Source: an uncultured Clostridia bacterium
GTDB taxonomy: Bacteria; Bacillota; Clostridia; Christensenellales; UBA1242
Assembly: GCA_934754495.1 (NCBI GenBank)
Contig: CAKVHW010000001.1
Span: 62,001-126,000, forward strand
DNA: 64,000 nt
Direction: 5' to 3'
Below are positions 8,323 to 17,642 of this stretch, piece by piece. The notes below the pieces were generated by a model, which saw only the letters and a list, made by a program, of their open reading frames with translations, had not been told where the DNA came from and searched no databases. The first letter of the stretch is position 1. Every line of letters starts with the position of its first letter. The position numbers were made by a program, and so were the translations under genes.

Positions 8323-8965
8323 GTTGAATAACAATTAGATAGCTTTGAAGTTTTAAAATAATGTTTTCAAGTTGCTTGTTAATATAATCAATTTCAATGA
8401 TTTCATTTAATCTAATAAGAGTGTCTATTAGTTTAGCAAGCACATCTGTCACCGCCTGCACCGCACCCATATACGAATTAGGATACTCTAATTCACCATC
8501 GTCAAATTGTGGAATTTCATTTAGCATCGATAAATGTTTGTACACATTTAGCACAACGTCACTAACAACTCTAACATCCATTTTTATTTCGTTAATATTT
8601 TTTTTATCAGTTGCAAATTGTTCCAGCACCGATAAAAAGTGTACGAGCGATATTATCAAAAAGTATGCACTTTTTGTCAAATCAACAGCGGTTTCACGCA
8701 AATTGTCTGTAACTTCTGGTTTAACATCATAACCTTCACAAAACTGCAAGACACTTACACATGATGCCTTCACTTGGCTATCTGGGTCAGAAAGGCATAG
8801 CACATAGTTGTGGCTAAGTTTTTCAAAAGCTCCTACAAATTTTTCGCAAGGCATTAGTTTTGGTTTATTGTTTACATCGCTATTATATGCATATTCCTTA
8901 ACATAGTTTTTTCTATCTTCCACAATTGTTGCTTGCTGTTTTCTCTTAAAAAAATTTAAAGGCAT
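8303..8965 (-). CDS. Hypothetical protein, helical
   Basis: 220 residues, not recognised. There is no signal peptide or membrane segment. The N-terminus is basic (MPLNFFKRKQQ), and the rest is predicted helical from its heptad-like hydrophobic spacing (LRETAVDLTKSAYFLIISLVHFL; LAKLIDTLIRLNEI). Start 8965 has GGGAG nine bases upstream. Its 3' end forms part of the terminator shared with the convergent CYTH-like gene. Probably cytosolic; no function can be inferred. Confidence 0.6.
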   Translation of the reverse strand: MPLNFFKRKQQATIVEDRKNYVKEYAYNSDVNNKPKLMPCEKFVGAFEKLSHNYVLCLSDPDSQVKASCVSVLQFCEGYDVKPEVTDNLRETAVDLTKSAYFLIISLVHFLSVLEQFATDKKNINEIKMDVRVVSDVVLNVYKHLSMLNEIPQFDDGELEYPNSYMGAVQAVTDVLAKLIDTLIRLNEIIEIDYINKQLENIILKLQSYLIVIQQKNKPM

Positions 8966-9035
8966 TTATATACTCCCAAATAAAGTTTTTTAAAATATAT
9001 ATGATGTTTAAAGCGAAAATATAACAAAAGGAAAC

Positions 9036-9140
9036 ATGACTTTGAAAACAACGCCTTAAACAACTAAGTTTCACTTAAAGTACACCACAGCATATTTATC
9101 AACATAATTTATTTCAAGATGTCTTATCATTCAAAGTCAT
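9036..9140. repeat. Long-range 11-bp inverted repeat in an intergenic gap
   Basis: ATGACTTTGAA at 9036-9046 and its exact reverse complement TTCAAAGTCAT at 9130-9140, separated by 83 bases. The gap 8966-9233 otherwise holds only the glyA terminator. There is no ORF of useful length and no promoter that I trust. It could be a small structured RNA or a remnant of a miniature element. Confidence 0.5.
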
Positions 9141-9198
9141 TTATCATTTTAAAAAGCATTGCCAAGCAATAATAAAGATACTTAATTTAAACAAAAAA

Positions 9199-9226
9199 AC
9201 AACCAGACTTTTTTCTGGCTGTTTTT
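9199..9226 (-). terminator. Terminator of the hyd-glyA transcript
   Basis: Minus strand ACAGCCAGA, 6-nt loop, TCTGGTTGT (one G.U pair), followed by TTTTTTT. It begins 8 bases past the glyA stop codon. Confidence 0.8.
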
Positions 9227-9233
9227 TATAAGA

Positions 9234-10457
9234 TTAGTTTACAAATTTTTTGCAAAGTTCTGCTACTTTTTGCTTTGCATCTTCTATTGCATCTTCTTTT
9301 TTCTCAATAACGTCGGCAATAATATTTCCTATTACAACCATGTCATCTTCTTTTAATCCTTTGGTTGTTACAGCAGGAGTACCTATTCTAATTCCACTTG
9401 TAATGCTTGCTGGTTGTGGGTCGTTGGGAATACTGTTTTTATTTACCGTGATATTACAATCATGAAGAAATGTTTCAAGTTGTAGTCCAGTTATTCCACT
9501 GTCACGAAGGTCTAATAAAAGCAAGTGATTATCACTACCACCACTAAGAAGTTTTACACCACGTGATTTAAGTGTTTCGGCAAGTTTTTTGTTGTTTGAA
9601 AGTACTTGTTGTTGATATTCCTTAAACTCTGGCGACAAGGCTTCCTTAAAGCACACAGCTTTACCTGCTATTATGTGCATAAGTGGCCCACCCTGCAATC
9701 CTGGGAAAACCGCCTTATCTATTTGCTTTGCAAGAGCCTCACGACACAATATTATTCCCCCACGAGTGCCACGAAGAGTTTTGTGGGTTGTGGAAGTCAC
9801 AACATCAGCATATGGCACAGGCGATGGGTGAAGTCCTGTTGCAACAAGCCCTGCAATGTGTGCCATATCAACCATCAAGTATGCCCCAACACTATCGGCA
9901 ATTTCTCTAAATCTTTTAAAGTCAATAATTCTAGGATATGCACTTGCACCAGCAACAATAAGTTTTGGCTGGCACTCTTTTGCAATTCGTTCGACTTCGT
10001 CATAATCTATTAAGCCTTGATCATTAACACCATAACTTACGGCATTAAAGTATTTTCCACTGATACTAACCTTAGAGCCATGAGTTAGATGACCGCCGTC
10101 AGAAAGTTTCATTCCAAGTATCGTGTCGCCTGGTTTTAGTAGTGCTAAATACACACTCATATTAGCACTTGCTCCGCTATGTGGTTGAACATTAGCATGC
10201 TCACAACCATAAAGTTGTTTTAATCTTTCAATTGCAAGATTTTCCACAATATCTACATTTTCACAACCACCATAATATCTATGTCCCGGATAACCTTCAG
10301 CATACTTATTGGTTAAACAACTTCCAACCGCTTCTAGTACTGCTTTTGAAACATAGTTTTCACTGGCAATAAGTTCTAGCCCATTGTTTTGTCTTACTTC
10401 TTCCGCACATATTGCGTCATATATTTCCCTATCTACATTTTTTAAATTTTCCATCAT
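9234..10457 (-). CDS. glyA: Serine hydroxymethyltransferase
   Basis: PLP enzyme interconverting serine and glycine with tetrahydrofolate, the main source of one-carbon units. The 407-aa length is typical. Visible signatures are the N-terminal GLELIASENYVS, the PLP-lysine segment TSTTHKTLRGTRGG, and GLQGGPLMH. Two adjacent ATGs are possible starts; the first (10457) has GGAGG seven bases upstream. It starts 16 nt after the hydA stop, so it is probably expressed from the hyd operon, which is an unusual partner for glyA. A terminator follows. Confidence 0.97.
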   Translation of the reverse strand: MMENLKNVDREIYDAICAEEVRQNNGLELIASENYVSKAVLEAVGSCLTNKYAEGYPGHRYYGGCENVDIVENLAIERLKQLYGCEHANVQPHSGASANMSVYLALLKPGDTILGMKLSDGGHLTHGSKVSISGKYFNAVSYGVNDQGLIDYDEVERIAKECQPKLIVAGASAYPRIIDFKRFREIADSVGAYLMVDMAHIAGLVATGLHPSPVPYADVVTSTTHKTLRGTRGGIILCREALAKQIDKAVFPGLQGGPLMHIIAGKAVCFKEALSPEFKEYQQQVLSNNKKLAETLKSRGVKLLSGGSDNHLLLLDLRDSGITGLQLETFLHDCNITVNKNSIPNDPQPASITSGIRIGTPAVTTKGLKEDDMVVIGNIIADVIEKKEDAIEDAKQKVAELCKKFVN

Positions 10458-10473
10458 AATCTCACCTCCAATT

Positions 10474-12162
10474 TTAACGTTTATAATGTAAAATTTGTTT
10501 TGCTAGTTTTGGTGACGGAATAAAGAAATCAGCATAAATTTGTTTTAAATCCGCATTTTGGTCACTTAGTCTACTTCCCATTTCTTTATCTTTATTGTAT
10601 AGCGAATTTGCTCTTAGTTTTTTCACATCTTCCACGTCAATGTGGCTATAATCAACATAATTTTGACCACCACCATTTACACAACCACCTGGACAAGCCA
10701 TAACTTCAACAAAGTCATATTTTTTAGCACCGCTAACAATATCGTCCATAACCGCTTTGGCATTTTTCAAGCCACTAACAACACAAAGCTTTAATTCGGT
10801 TTTTCCGCATTTTACTTTTACTTCTTTTCTGCCTTCTCCATGTCTAACATCTACAAAATCAACTCTAGTATCACTATTTTCTAGTTTTCGGCTTACACAT
10901 CTAAGCACCGCTTCGGTCACACCGCCAGTAACACCAAAAATTAGCCCTGCTCCACTATAACTTGAAAGCGGTTTATCAAATTCACTCTTTTCCAAATTAT
11001 TGTAATCAATTGAATGTTTTTCAATTAATTTTGCAACTTCTCTTGTTGTTAGCACTTGGTCAACATCGTGTCCCCTAAGTTTTTCACCTTTTTTAGCAGT
11101 GCATGGCATAATGCCAACAACTATAATATTTTTAGGGTCAATATGTTCTTTTTTAGCATAATAGTTTTTAATTAGTGCCCCTAGCATTTCAGTAGGACTT
11201 TTACATGTGCTAAGGTGACCCGTGTGATTAGGATAAAATGTATTAACATACTTAAACCACGCAGGGCAACACGAACTAAATAGTGGTAAATTTTTATTTT
11301 GCTTTATCCGTTCTAATAGTTCTTCGCTTTCTTCTACTACTGTAAAATCGGCACCCATATTCACGTCAAAAACTTTATCAAAACCCAACATTTTTAATGC
11401 CGTAACCATTCGCCCTTCGTCAAATGTTCCAATAGGATTATTAAAGTATTCGGCAAGCGAAACTCTAACAGATGGTGCAACTTGTGCCACAACAAATTTA
11501 TTAGGGTCGGCAATATGCTTTTCAACCGCTTCAATCTCGCTATTTTCTAGCAATGCACCTGTTGGACACACAAGCGTGCACTGTCCACAACCAACACATG
11601 TACTGCATTCTAGTGGTTTATTAAATGCACACCCAACAAACGTGCTAAACCCTCGCTTTTGCTTTGTAATTGCATCAACTGCCTGTGTGTTTTTGCACAC
11701 TGATACACACCTGCCACATAAAATACATTTGTTGTTGTTTCTAATAATACAAGGCGAAGAATTATCAATTTGAAAGTTCTGTTTTTCAAATTCTGGTTTG
11801 TTTTGTTCTGTAATTTTATATTTTTTAAACAACTTTTCTAGTGTACATGCACCTTGTTTAGCACATTCATCACAATTTTTATGGTGATTAGAAAGTATTA
11901 ATTTTAATGTGTCCTTTCGGCTTTTTACTACCCTTGGGCTATTGGTAATTACACTAAGCCCATCATAACACTTAGTAGAACACGCAGGCACAAGCCTTTG
12001 GTTAAATGTATTTTCAACCATACAAATACGGCAATTGCTATCACCAATAATGTTTTTTAAATAGCACAAGGTTGGAATTTCAATTTTGTTTTTTCTAGCA
12101 ACGTCCAAAATGGTTTCGCCCATTTCAAAATCATATGGTTTTTCATTAATAATTACTTGCAT
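10474..12162 (-). CDS. hydA: [FeFe]-hydrogenase catalytic subunit
   Basis: 562 residues; makes or oxidises H2 at an H-cluster. Domains in order: a plant-type [2Fe-2S] domain (Cys33, 44, 47, 61), a His-Cys3 [4Fe-4S] site (around His94, Cys97, 100, 106), two [4Fe-4S] clusters (Cys motifs about 145-155 and 186-199), then the H domain with L1 FSSCCPAW at 295-302, L2 MPCTAKKGE at 352-360 and L3 MACPGGCVNGGG near 485. This is the electron-bifurcating group A layout without the extra C-terminal [2Fe-2S] domain of Thermotoga HydA. Its start overlaps the end of hydB by 10 bp and has GAGGTGG upstream. The active-site residues all look intact. Confidence 0.95.
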   Translation of the reverse strand: MQVIINEKPYDFEMGETILDVARKNKIEIPTLCYLKNIIGDSNCRICMVENTFNQRLVPACSTKCYDGLSVITNSPRVVKSRKDTLKLILSNHHKNCDECAKQGACTLEKLFKKYKITEQNKPEFEKQNFQIDNSSPCIIRNNNKCILCGRCVSVCKNTQAVDAITKQKRGFSTFVGCAFNKPLECSTCVGCGQCTLVCPTGALLENSEIEAVEKHIADPNKFVVAQVAPSVRVSLAEYFNNPIGTFDEGRMVTALKMLGFDKVFDVNMGADFTVVEESEELLERIKQNKNLPLFSSCCPAWFKYVNTFYPNHTGHLSTCKSPTEMLGALIKNYYAKKEHIDPKNIIVVGIMPCTAKKGEKLRGHDVDQVLTTREVAKLIEKHSIDYNNLEKSEFDKPLSSYSGAGLIFGVTGGVTEAVLRCVSRKLENSDTRVDFVDVRHGEGRKEVKVKCGKTELKLCVVSGLKNAKAVMDDIVSGAKKYDFVEVMACPGGCVNGGGQNYVDYSHIDVEDVKKLRANSLYNKDKEMGSRLSDQNADLKQIYADFFIPSPKLAKQILHYKR

Positions 12163-14018
12163 TGTCCACCTCTTTCAACCGCATTAAACTTACAAGTTTC
12201 ATAACATTTATTGCATTTGATACACTTTGTTTGGTCTATTTTAAATGGTTTTCTTATCTCTCCACTTATCGCCTTGACTGGGCAATTTATTGAGCAAGCC
12301 GAACAGCCAATACATTTATTTGGATTAATTTCATAGTGTTTTAGCGCCCTACACACATTAGCTGGACAACGTTTGTTTTTAATATGTTCAATATATTCGT
12401 CCTTATAATACTTAAGTGACGAAAGCACCGGATTGGGTGATGATTGTCCAAGCCCACAAAGTGAATTGTCCTTAATATAATGCGAAAGGTCTTCAAGTTC
12501 GTCTAGGTCTTTCATCTCGCCATTGCCGTTGCAAATTTTTGTAAGAATTTCGCAAAGCCTTTTATTTCCAATTCTACAAGGCGTGCACTTGCCACATGAT
12601 TCGTCAACGCTAAAAGCCAAAAAGTATCGTGCCATATCAACCATGCATGTGTCTTCGTCCATAACAATCATTCCGCCACCACCCATGATGGAACCAATGT
12701 CTTTTAGACTTTCATAGTCAATTTGCGTGTCCATAAATTCAGCAGGAATACAGCCACCGCTTGGCCCACCAACGTGCACCGCCTTAAACTTTTTATTATT
12801 TAAAATACCGCCACCAACATCGTACACAATATCTTTAATTGTTGCGCCCATTGGTACTTCAACAAGCCCTGTATTTTTTACCTTTCCAGACAATGCAATA
12901 ACCTTAGTGCCTTTGCTTTTTTCTGTTCCGAATTTGGCATACCATTTAGCACCATGAAAAATAATTCGTGGCACATTTGCTAGTGTTTCCACATTGTTTA
13001 TAAGTGTGGGCTTATCTAAATATCCACTCTCTGCCAACTGTGTTGACTTTTCACTTGGTTCTGCCCTATTTCCTTCACAACTTTCAATAAGAGCTGTATC
13101 CCCACCATAAATAAAGGCACCAGCACTAATCTTCACATCAATATCAAATGAAAAATCAGTTTCGAAAATATTATCACCAAGTAGTCCATAATCTCTGGCA
13201 TCTTCTATTGCTTTTTTCATGCTTTTTATTGCTGTTTCGTACTCGGCACGAATGTAAATTATACCATGATTAGCCCCAACAGCATAACCTGCAATTGCCA
13301 GCGCTTCTACAAGCACATGCGGGTCACTATCTATAATAGACCTATCCATAAATGCCCCTGGGTCGCCCTCGTCAGCATTGCAAATGACATACTTTTGGTC
13401 TGATTTTTGCTTAGCAACAATCTCCCACTTTTCATAAGTTTTTGAGCCAGAACCACCACGTCCACGAAGTCCGGCAGTTTTAATTTCTTCTATTACTCCC
13501 TGCGGTGTCATTGTTGCAAGAGCTTTATATAGCCCCATATAACCATCAAAAGCAATATATTCTAAAATGCTATGTGGGTCAATAAGTCCAGCATTCTTTC
13601 TTGCGACAAAAACTTGCTTTTTATAAAAATTAATTTTATCAATTTCGCTTTGGGTTGCGTCCGCTTTATCATACAAAAACTCTTCAACCACTTTGCCTTT
13701 TTTTATGTGATTTTCAATAATTTTTTTAGCACCTTCAGTGGTCACCTTACAATAAAAAGTTTTTTCGGGGTACACAACAACAATTGGACCTAATGCACAT
13801 AGCCCCAAGCACCCCACTTGACCTACACTTACCTTATCTTCCAATTTTTGCTTTTTTATTTCGTCTTTAAATGTTTGCAATACTTTACCACCGCCATTGG
13901 TTTCACACGCAACATTAGTGCACACCGCAATCTCTTTTTTTAGTGCCTGTTTGTCAAGTTTTGCGGTCATATTAAGCATTGCTTTTTGTTTTAATTCATT
14001 AAGCTGTTTAAAATTCAT
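12153..14018 (-). CDS. hydB: Electron-bifurcating hydrogenase subunit HydB (NuoF-like)
   Basis: 621 residues. An N-terminal thioredoxin-like [2Fe-2S] domain (CTNVACETNGGGKV ... GCLGLCALGP, about 32-90) is fused to a NuoF-type domain with the FMN/NADH glycine-rich segment GLRGRGGSGSKTYEKW and NADEGDPGAFMDR, then the [4Fe-4S] motif CGKCTPCRIG, and two C-terminal ferredoxin clusters (CIGCSACSINCP, CIKCNKCYETC). In known HydABC complexes this subunit binds NAD(H) and is the site of flavin-based bifurcation. It lies between hydC (15-nt gap) and hydA (10-bp overlap). Full length and intact. Confidence 0.95.
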   Translation of the reverse strand: MNFKQLNELKQKAMLNMTAKLDKQALKKEIAVCTNVACETNGGGKVLQTFKDEIKKQKLEDKVSVGQVGCLGLCALGPIVVVYPEKTFYCKVTTEGAKKIIENHIKKGKVVEEFLYDKADATQSEIDKINFYKKQVFVARKNAGLIDPHSILEYIAFDGYMGLYKALATMTPQGVIEEIKTAGLRGRGGSGSKTYEKWEIVAKQKSDQKYVICNADEGDPGAFMDRSIIDSDPHVLVEALAIAGYAVGANHGIIYIRAEYETAIKSMKKAIEDARDYGLLGDNIFETDFSFDIDVKISAGAFIYGGDTALIESCEGNRAEPSEKSTQLAESGYLDKPTLINNVETLANVPRIIFHGAKWYAKFGTEKSKGTKVIALSGKVKNTGLVEVPMGATIKDIVYDVGGGILNNKKFKAVHVGGPSGGCIPAEFMDTQIDYESLKDIGSIMGGGGMIVMDEDTCMVDMARYFLAFSVDESCGKCTPCRIGNKRLCEILTKICNGNGEMKDLDELEDLSHYIKDNSLCGLGQSSPNPVLSSLKYYKDEYIEHIKNKRCPANVCRALKHYEINPNKCIGCSACSINCPVKAISGEIRKPFKIDQTKCIKCNKCYETCKFNAVERGGQCK

Positions 14019-14033
14019 TTTTCATTCCTAAAT

Positions 14034-14465
14034 CTATTTTAGTTCGTCCAAAATGGCATTAACCTTATCTAATGTCATCTTTCCATACACCTTGCCATTA
14101 ATTCTAACAACTGGTGCTTCGCCACAACAACCAAGGCATCTTACAGTACCAATGCAAAACTTGTTGTCGGGTGTGTTTTCGTGTTCTGTCACATTAAAAC
14201 GTTGTTTAAGACCTTCCAATATTTCGCCAGAACCTTGAATAAAACAGGTTGTACCAGTACACACTTCAATCAAATATTTTGCTGTTGGCTGAAACTTAAA
14301 CTGATTATAGAAAGTAGCAACCCCATACACTTCACTTTCAGATTTATTAAGTTTTTTTGCAATCTTTAAAATTGCCGGTTCGCTAATATAACCCGACTTT
14401 TTCATTTCAGATTGAAGTTCTTCTACAATATTTACATTTTTTGTTGGTTGTTTTTCTTTTCTCAT
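14034..14465 (-). CDS. hydC: Bifurcating hydrogenase subunit HydC (NuoE-like)
   Basis: 143 residues of the NuoE 24-kDa thioredoxin-like [2Fe-2S] fold. The four ligands are visible in CTGTTCFIQGS (Cys-x4-Cys) and RCLGCCGEAPV. The N-terminal helical region (EVYGVATFYNQF) is typical of the family. It is the first gene of hydC-hydB-hydA-glyA. GGTGG lies 12 bases upstream, a longer spacing than most genes here. Together with HydB and HydA it should oxidise NADH and reduced ferredoxin at the same time to make H2. Confidence 0.93.
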   Translation of the reverse strand: MRKEKQPTKNVNIVEELQSEMKKSGYISEPAILKIAKKLNKSESEVYGVATFYNQFKFQPTAKYLIEVCTGTTCFIQGSGEILEGLKQRFNVTEHENTPDNKFCIGTVRCLGCCGEAPVVRINGKVYGKMTLDKVNAILDELK

Positions 14466-14493
14466 GTTTTTAGTTCACCACCTTATAAATTTT

Positions 14494-14531
14494 ATTATAT
14501 CAAATTATATTGTTTTTTAAAAAGGATTAAA
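14494..14531 (-). promoter_or_regulatory. Probable promoter region of hydCBA-glyA
   Basis: Two TATAAT-like -10 boxes on the minus strand (14494-14499 and 14504-14509). The better -35 match is TTTAAT, 16 nt from the second. Both would start transcription 10-25 nt upstream of the hydC ribosome site. The assignment between them is uncertain. Confidence 0.4.
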
Positions 14532-14546
14532 CACCTTTTAAGCAAC

Positions 14547-14575
14547 AAAAAAGATGCAAATTATCTTGCACCTTT
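14547..14575 (-). terminator. Terminator of the degenerate P-type ATPase gene
   Basis: Minus strand AAGGTGCAA, short loop, TTGCATCTT (one wobble pair) followed by TTTT. It overlaps the stop codon at 14561-14563 and separates this gene from the hyd operon. Confidence 0.75.
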
Positions 14576-17218
14576 TTTACTATTATGTTCTAAATATGTA
14601 CGTAAAAACATTTTTACAATTTCCGCCAATGGAATAATTATAAAAGCTACCCCTACACAAGCAAGCCAGCTAACCACTGTCACCTGTGTTACCCCTAAAT
14701 TATCTTGAAGTAGTGGAATTGGAAGGCATGCAAAACCAAACGACACCAACATACAAATAAACGCATTAATGTTAAGTTTTGAATTTCCAAACGGATTACT
14801 AGTAAATAAACTCTTTTCTGGGTTTTTCATGTTGAAAGCATGGAATAATTGTAAAAAGTCAAGCACAACAAAACATAATGAAACAACTACCGCTGGTTCT
14901 ATATCATAGTAATATGCCCCAGTGAAATACACTGCCAAAACTATTAGTGCTTGTAATACTCCATACATTCCCACATTAAACCATTGTGTATTGTCTAGCA
15001 AGTTTTTCTTTATTGGAGTATATGTAAGAGTTTTGCACTTTTCTTCGCCAAGCCCTAAGCATGGAAACAATCCATTAAAGAAGTTTAACCATAGTAGTAG
15101 TGCCGGTGAAAAGAATGTCTTCCCCATAACAACAAGTATTACGAAAAGTGTTGTTATTTCGGCAATTGTACTACTAAACACATATTGAAGTGATTTTAAA
15201 ATATTTGTGTTTGCTCTTCTACTTTCGGCTATGCCATCTACAAGGTGGTCAAGATTGTTATCCATAAGCACAATTTCGGCTTTTTCTTTAACAAGTTCGC
15301 TTGCCTGAACACCAAGCCCGATGCTCACATCTGCCACCGCCATTGCACCAACATCAGTCACATTATCACCAGTAACACACACTTTTCTGCCTGATGCATT
15401 AAGTGCCTTAATTACACGCATTTTTTGTTCTGGCAATATTTCGGCAAATACCGAATATTTATTGATTATACTTTTTAATTCGGTGTCAGTAAGTCTTGTA
15501 AGTTGGTCACCGGTAAGCATTTGAAGTTTGTTTTTAATTATGCCAAGGTCAAGTGCCGTAGCGTAAGTAACTTCGGCGTCATCTGATGTTGTAATTACAA
15601 CCTTAATTCCATTTTTAGTAAGTTTGTTAAGGCTTAACTTAACATCTTCTTTTAGTCGTGGCATAACGGCAGTCATACCAATAAATGTAAGGTCGCTTTC
15701 AACTTCTTCCAAACGTGCTGTGTACACATCGCCCTTATATTCTTTATTAGCAAAAGCCATAACCAAGTTGCCTTTAGATATAAACTTTTGATATTCATGA
15801 ATGAGTTTTTGTTTTCCGCTTTCGGTTAAAGGCACTGCTTTGCCTTCATCTAACACACTTGTGCATTTACTAAGCACTCTTAAAAAATCACCCTTTAAGA
15901 AAACTACCGATTTTTCACCAACTGTGTTAATGGTGCTCATAACTTTTCTATCACGGTCAAAATAAAATTCATTAACACGTGGGAAAAGCCCTTCAAGTTT
16001 ATCTTTGTTGTATCCCAAATACAAGCCATAGTTTAGTAAAGCAACTTCGTAGTTTGTACCAATTGCTGTAATATGGTCGTCATCGTATCTAAGCTCGGCA
16101 TTATTGCAAAGCAACATTGCATTGCATAAGGTAATAAAGTTTGGATTCCTTCCTACTTGATAGTCGTTTCTGTTGTTAATCCACACATCTTCTACATGCA
16201 TCTTGCTTTCGGTGATAACACCAAGTTTGTCAATACAAAGAGTGTCTACTGCACCAAGTTCTTCCATTGTAGTAAGGCGTTTTACTAGTAAATTTTCTTT
16301 GTATAGTCTTGATATTGACTTATTTAGATTAGTGTAAACACCTATTACAAGCCCATTAGACACAACACATACTGCAAAGTTTGCAATAACCATAAAACTA
16401 CTAAATTTTTCTGCACCACGAATATAATTTGCTATAAAACCTATCAAGCTAAACACTAGCACAACGCACGAAAATGCAGTTATTACTTTTTCTATTTTAT
16501 TAACAAGCGGTGTTTTTAGTGTAAGTTCTTCATTAAGAAGTCCTGTGGTTTTGCCTAGTTGGGTATTAAGCCCAGTATTTACAACAATGCAAAATCCACT
16601 ACCCTTTGTAACATTGCTTCCTAAAAATGCCATGTTGTTTTGCTCGCCAAGAGGCAAGTTTGCTTCATTTATAATTGCATCGGTCTTTTTAATGCTTGTT
16701 GTTTCGCCTGTAATAAGTAGGTCGTTAATATACAAGTCGTTAGACTTAATGATACGCACATCAGCTGGAACAACATCGCCTTCATTTACATAAATAATAT
16801 CGCCCACAACAATATCACATGTTTTTACCTTAACGAGTTTGCCGTCACGTTTGACCGTTGTGTATGGCTTTAACTTATTATCAACCTTAATAAGTGTTTT
16901 TTCAAGTTTGGAAAGTGTAACGATAGCAACAACAACATTTAGCACCATTGCCACAAATATCAAAATCAAGTTCATAAGCATAAAACCATTTTTGAATATA
17001 ATCGTAGCCACCATGCTAATTACGCAAGCAAAAATTAAAACATACATAACAACACTATTTAGTTGTTGTTTTATTTTGCTACTTAGCGACATGTTTTTTA
17101 TTAACTTAACTTCGTTTTTACCATTATCGGCAAGCCTATTTTTCGCTTCTTGTTGGCTAAGCCCTTTATCGGACGAATTAACCAGGTTTAAAACTTCTTC
17201 CGTTGTTTTGTTATACAT
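14561..17218 (-). CDS. Degenerate P-type ATPase (probable pseudo-pump of the P2A type)
   Basis: 885 residues with the full P2-ATPase architecture: A domain, N and P domains, and about ten membrane helices. Nearly all catalytic signatures are altered. TGES reads TGET (170-173), the M4 PEGLP reads SNGLV (287-291), DKTGT reads DKLGV (330-334), KGAPE reads KGDFL (442-446), DPPR reads VMPR (518-521), TGD of the P domain reads TSD (544-546), TGDGVND reads TGDNVTD (616-622), and the M6 NLVTDGLP site reads NFFNGLFP. Scaffold motifs remain (FDRDRKVMS, LPEQKMRVIKAL) and the frame is open, so it is not a decaying pseudogene. It may be a regulatory or scaffold homologue of the canonical pump at 22131-24863. 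The family is sure; loss of transport is an inference. Confidence 0.85.
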   Translation of the reverse strand: MYNKTTEEVLNLVNSSDKGLSQQEAKNRLADNGKNEVKLIKNMSLSSKIKQQLNSVVMYVLIFACVISMVATIIFKNGFMLMNLILIFVAMVLNVVVAIVTLSKLEKTLIKVDNKLKPYTTVKRDGKLVKVKTCDIVVGDIIYVNEGDVVPADVRIIKSNDLYINDLLITGETTSIKKTDAIINEANLPLGEQNNMAFLGSNVTKGSGFCIVVNTGLNTQLGKTTGLLNEELTLKTPLVNKIEKVITAFSCVVLVFSLIGFIANYIRGAEKFSSFMVIANFAVCVVSNGLVIGVYTNLNKSISRLYKENLLVKRLTTMEELGAVDTLCIDKLGVITESKMHVEDVWINNRNDYQVGRNPNFITLCNAMLLCNNAELRYDDDHITAIGTNYEVALLNYGLYLGYNKDKLEGLFPRVNEFYFDRDRKVMSTINTVGEKSVVFLKGDFLRVLSKCTSVLDEGKAVPLTESGKQKLIHEYQKFISKGNLVMAFANKEYKGDVYTARLEEVESDLTFIGMTAVMPRLKEDVKLSLNKLTKNGIKVVITTSDDAEVTYATALDLGIIKNKLQMLTGDQLTRLTDTELKSIINKYSVFAEILPEQKMRVIKALNASGRKVCVTGDNVTDVGAMAVADVSIGLGVQASELVKEKAEIVLMDNNLDHLVDGIAESRRANTNILKSLQYVFSSTIAEITTLFVILVVMGKTFFSPALLLWLNFFNGLFPCLGLGEEKCKTLTYTPIKKNLLDNTQWFNVGMYGVLQALIVLAVYFTGAYYYDIEPAVVVSLCFVVLDFLQLFHAFNMKNPEKSLFTSNPFGNSKLNINAFICMLVSFGFACLPIPLLQDNLGVTQVTVVSWLACVGVAFIIIPLAEIVKMFLRTYLEHNSKKGAR

Positions 17219-17340
17219 TTTTCTTTTCCATTTTTACTAAAATTTTAATGTATTATAGTAATATAATATATTTTTATATATATAATATATCATAATATTT
17301 TTTTTAAGTAAAACAACTAAATAAAAAATTAGACAAAAAA

Positions 17341-17368
17341 ACACCCCACTTGTAGGGGTGTTTTTTTA
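17341..17368 (-). terminator. Terminator after the coiled-coil gene
   Basis: ACACCCC, 7-nt loop, GGGGTGT: a perfect 7-bp GC-rich stem flanked by T-runs on both strands. It lies directly at the stop of the 73-aa gene. Confidence 0.85.
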
Positions 17369-17587
17369 TAAATTATTATATTCCTTAACCAAATCACTAA
17401 GGTGCTTACTTAAGCTTTTAAGTTCTTTATTAAGACTTTTAAGTTTTTGAGCAATATATTTTTTATCTTTTTCATCAAGTTCTTCGTGAGTAAGTTTGAA
17501 AGTTGTACGGTCTATTTCTGTTTGAATATCTTTAATATCCGCTTTTACTTCTTTCATTTCATTTTCTAAAATTTTCTTTTGATCCAT
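17366..17587 (-). CDS. Small coiled-coil protein, function unknown
   Basis: 73 residues, almost entirely charged helix with heptad spacing (ILENEMKEVKADIKDIQTEIDRT; LKSLNKELKSLSKHLSDLVKEY), so a coiled coil is very likely. It has no membrane segment. AAGGAG eight bases upstream supports start 17587. It follows the 1193-aa CvpA-like gene by 55 nt and precedes a strong terminator, so the two form a transcription unit. A partner or assembly role for the large protein is possible but unproven. Confidence 0.65.
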   Translation of the reverse strand: MDQKKILENEMKEVKADIKDIQTEIDRTTFKLTHEELDEKDKKYIAQKLKSLNKELKSLSKHLSDLVKEYNNL

Positions 17588-17642
17588 TTTTACTCTCCTT
17601 GCTTTTTATTATAACCTAAATAAAATCTTTTTGCTAGCAAAA

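Noticed and set aside
14561..17218. Calling the degenerate P-type ATPase a pseudogene
   Set aside because: The 885-codon frame is uninterrupted, has a start and terminator, and conserved scaffold motifs remain, so it is reported as a protein-coding gene.
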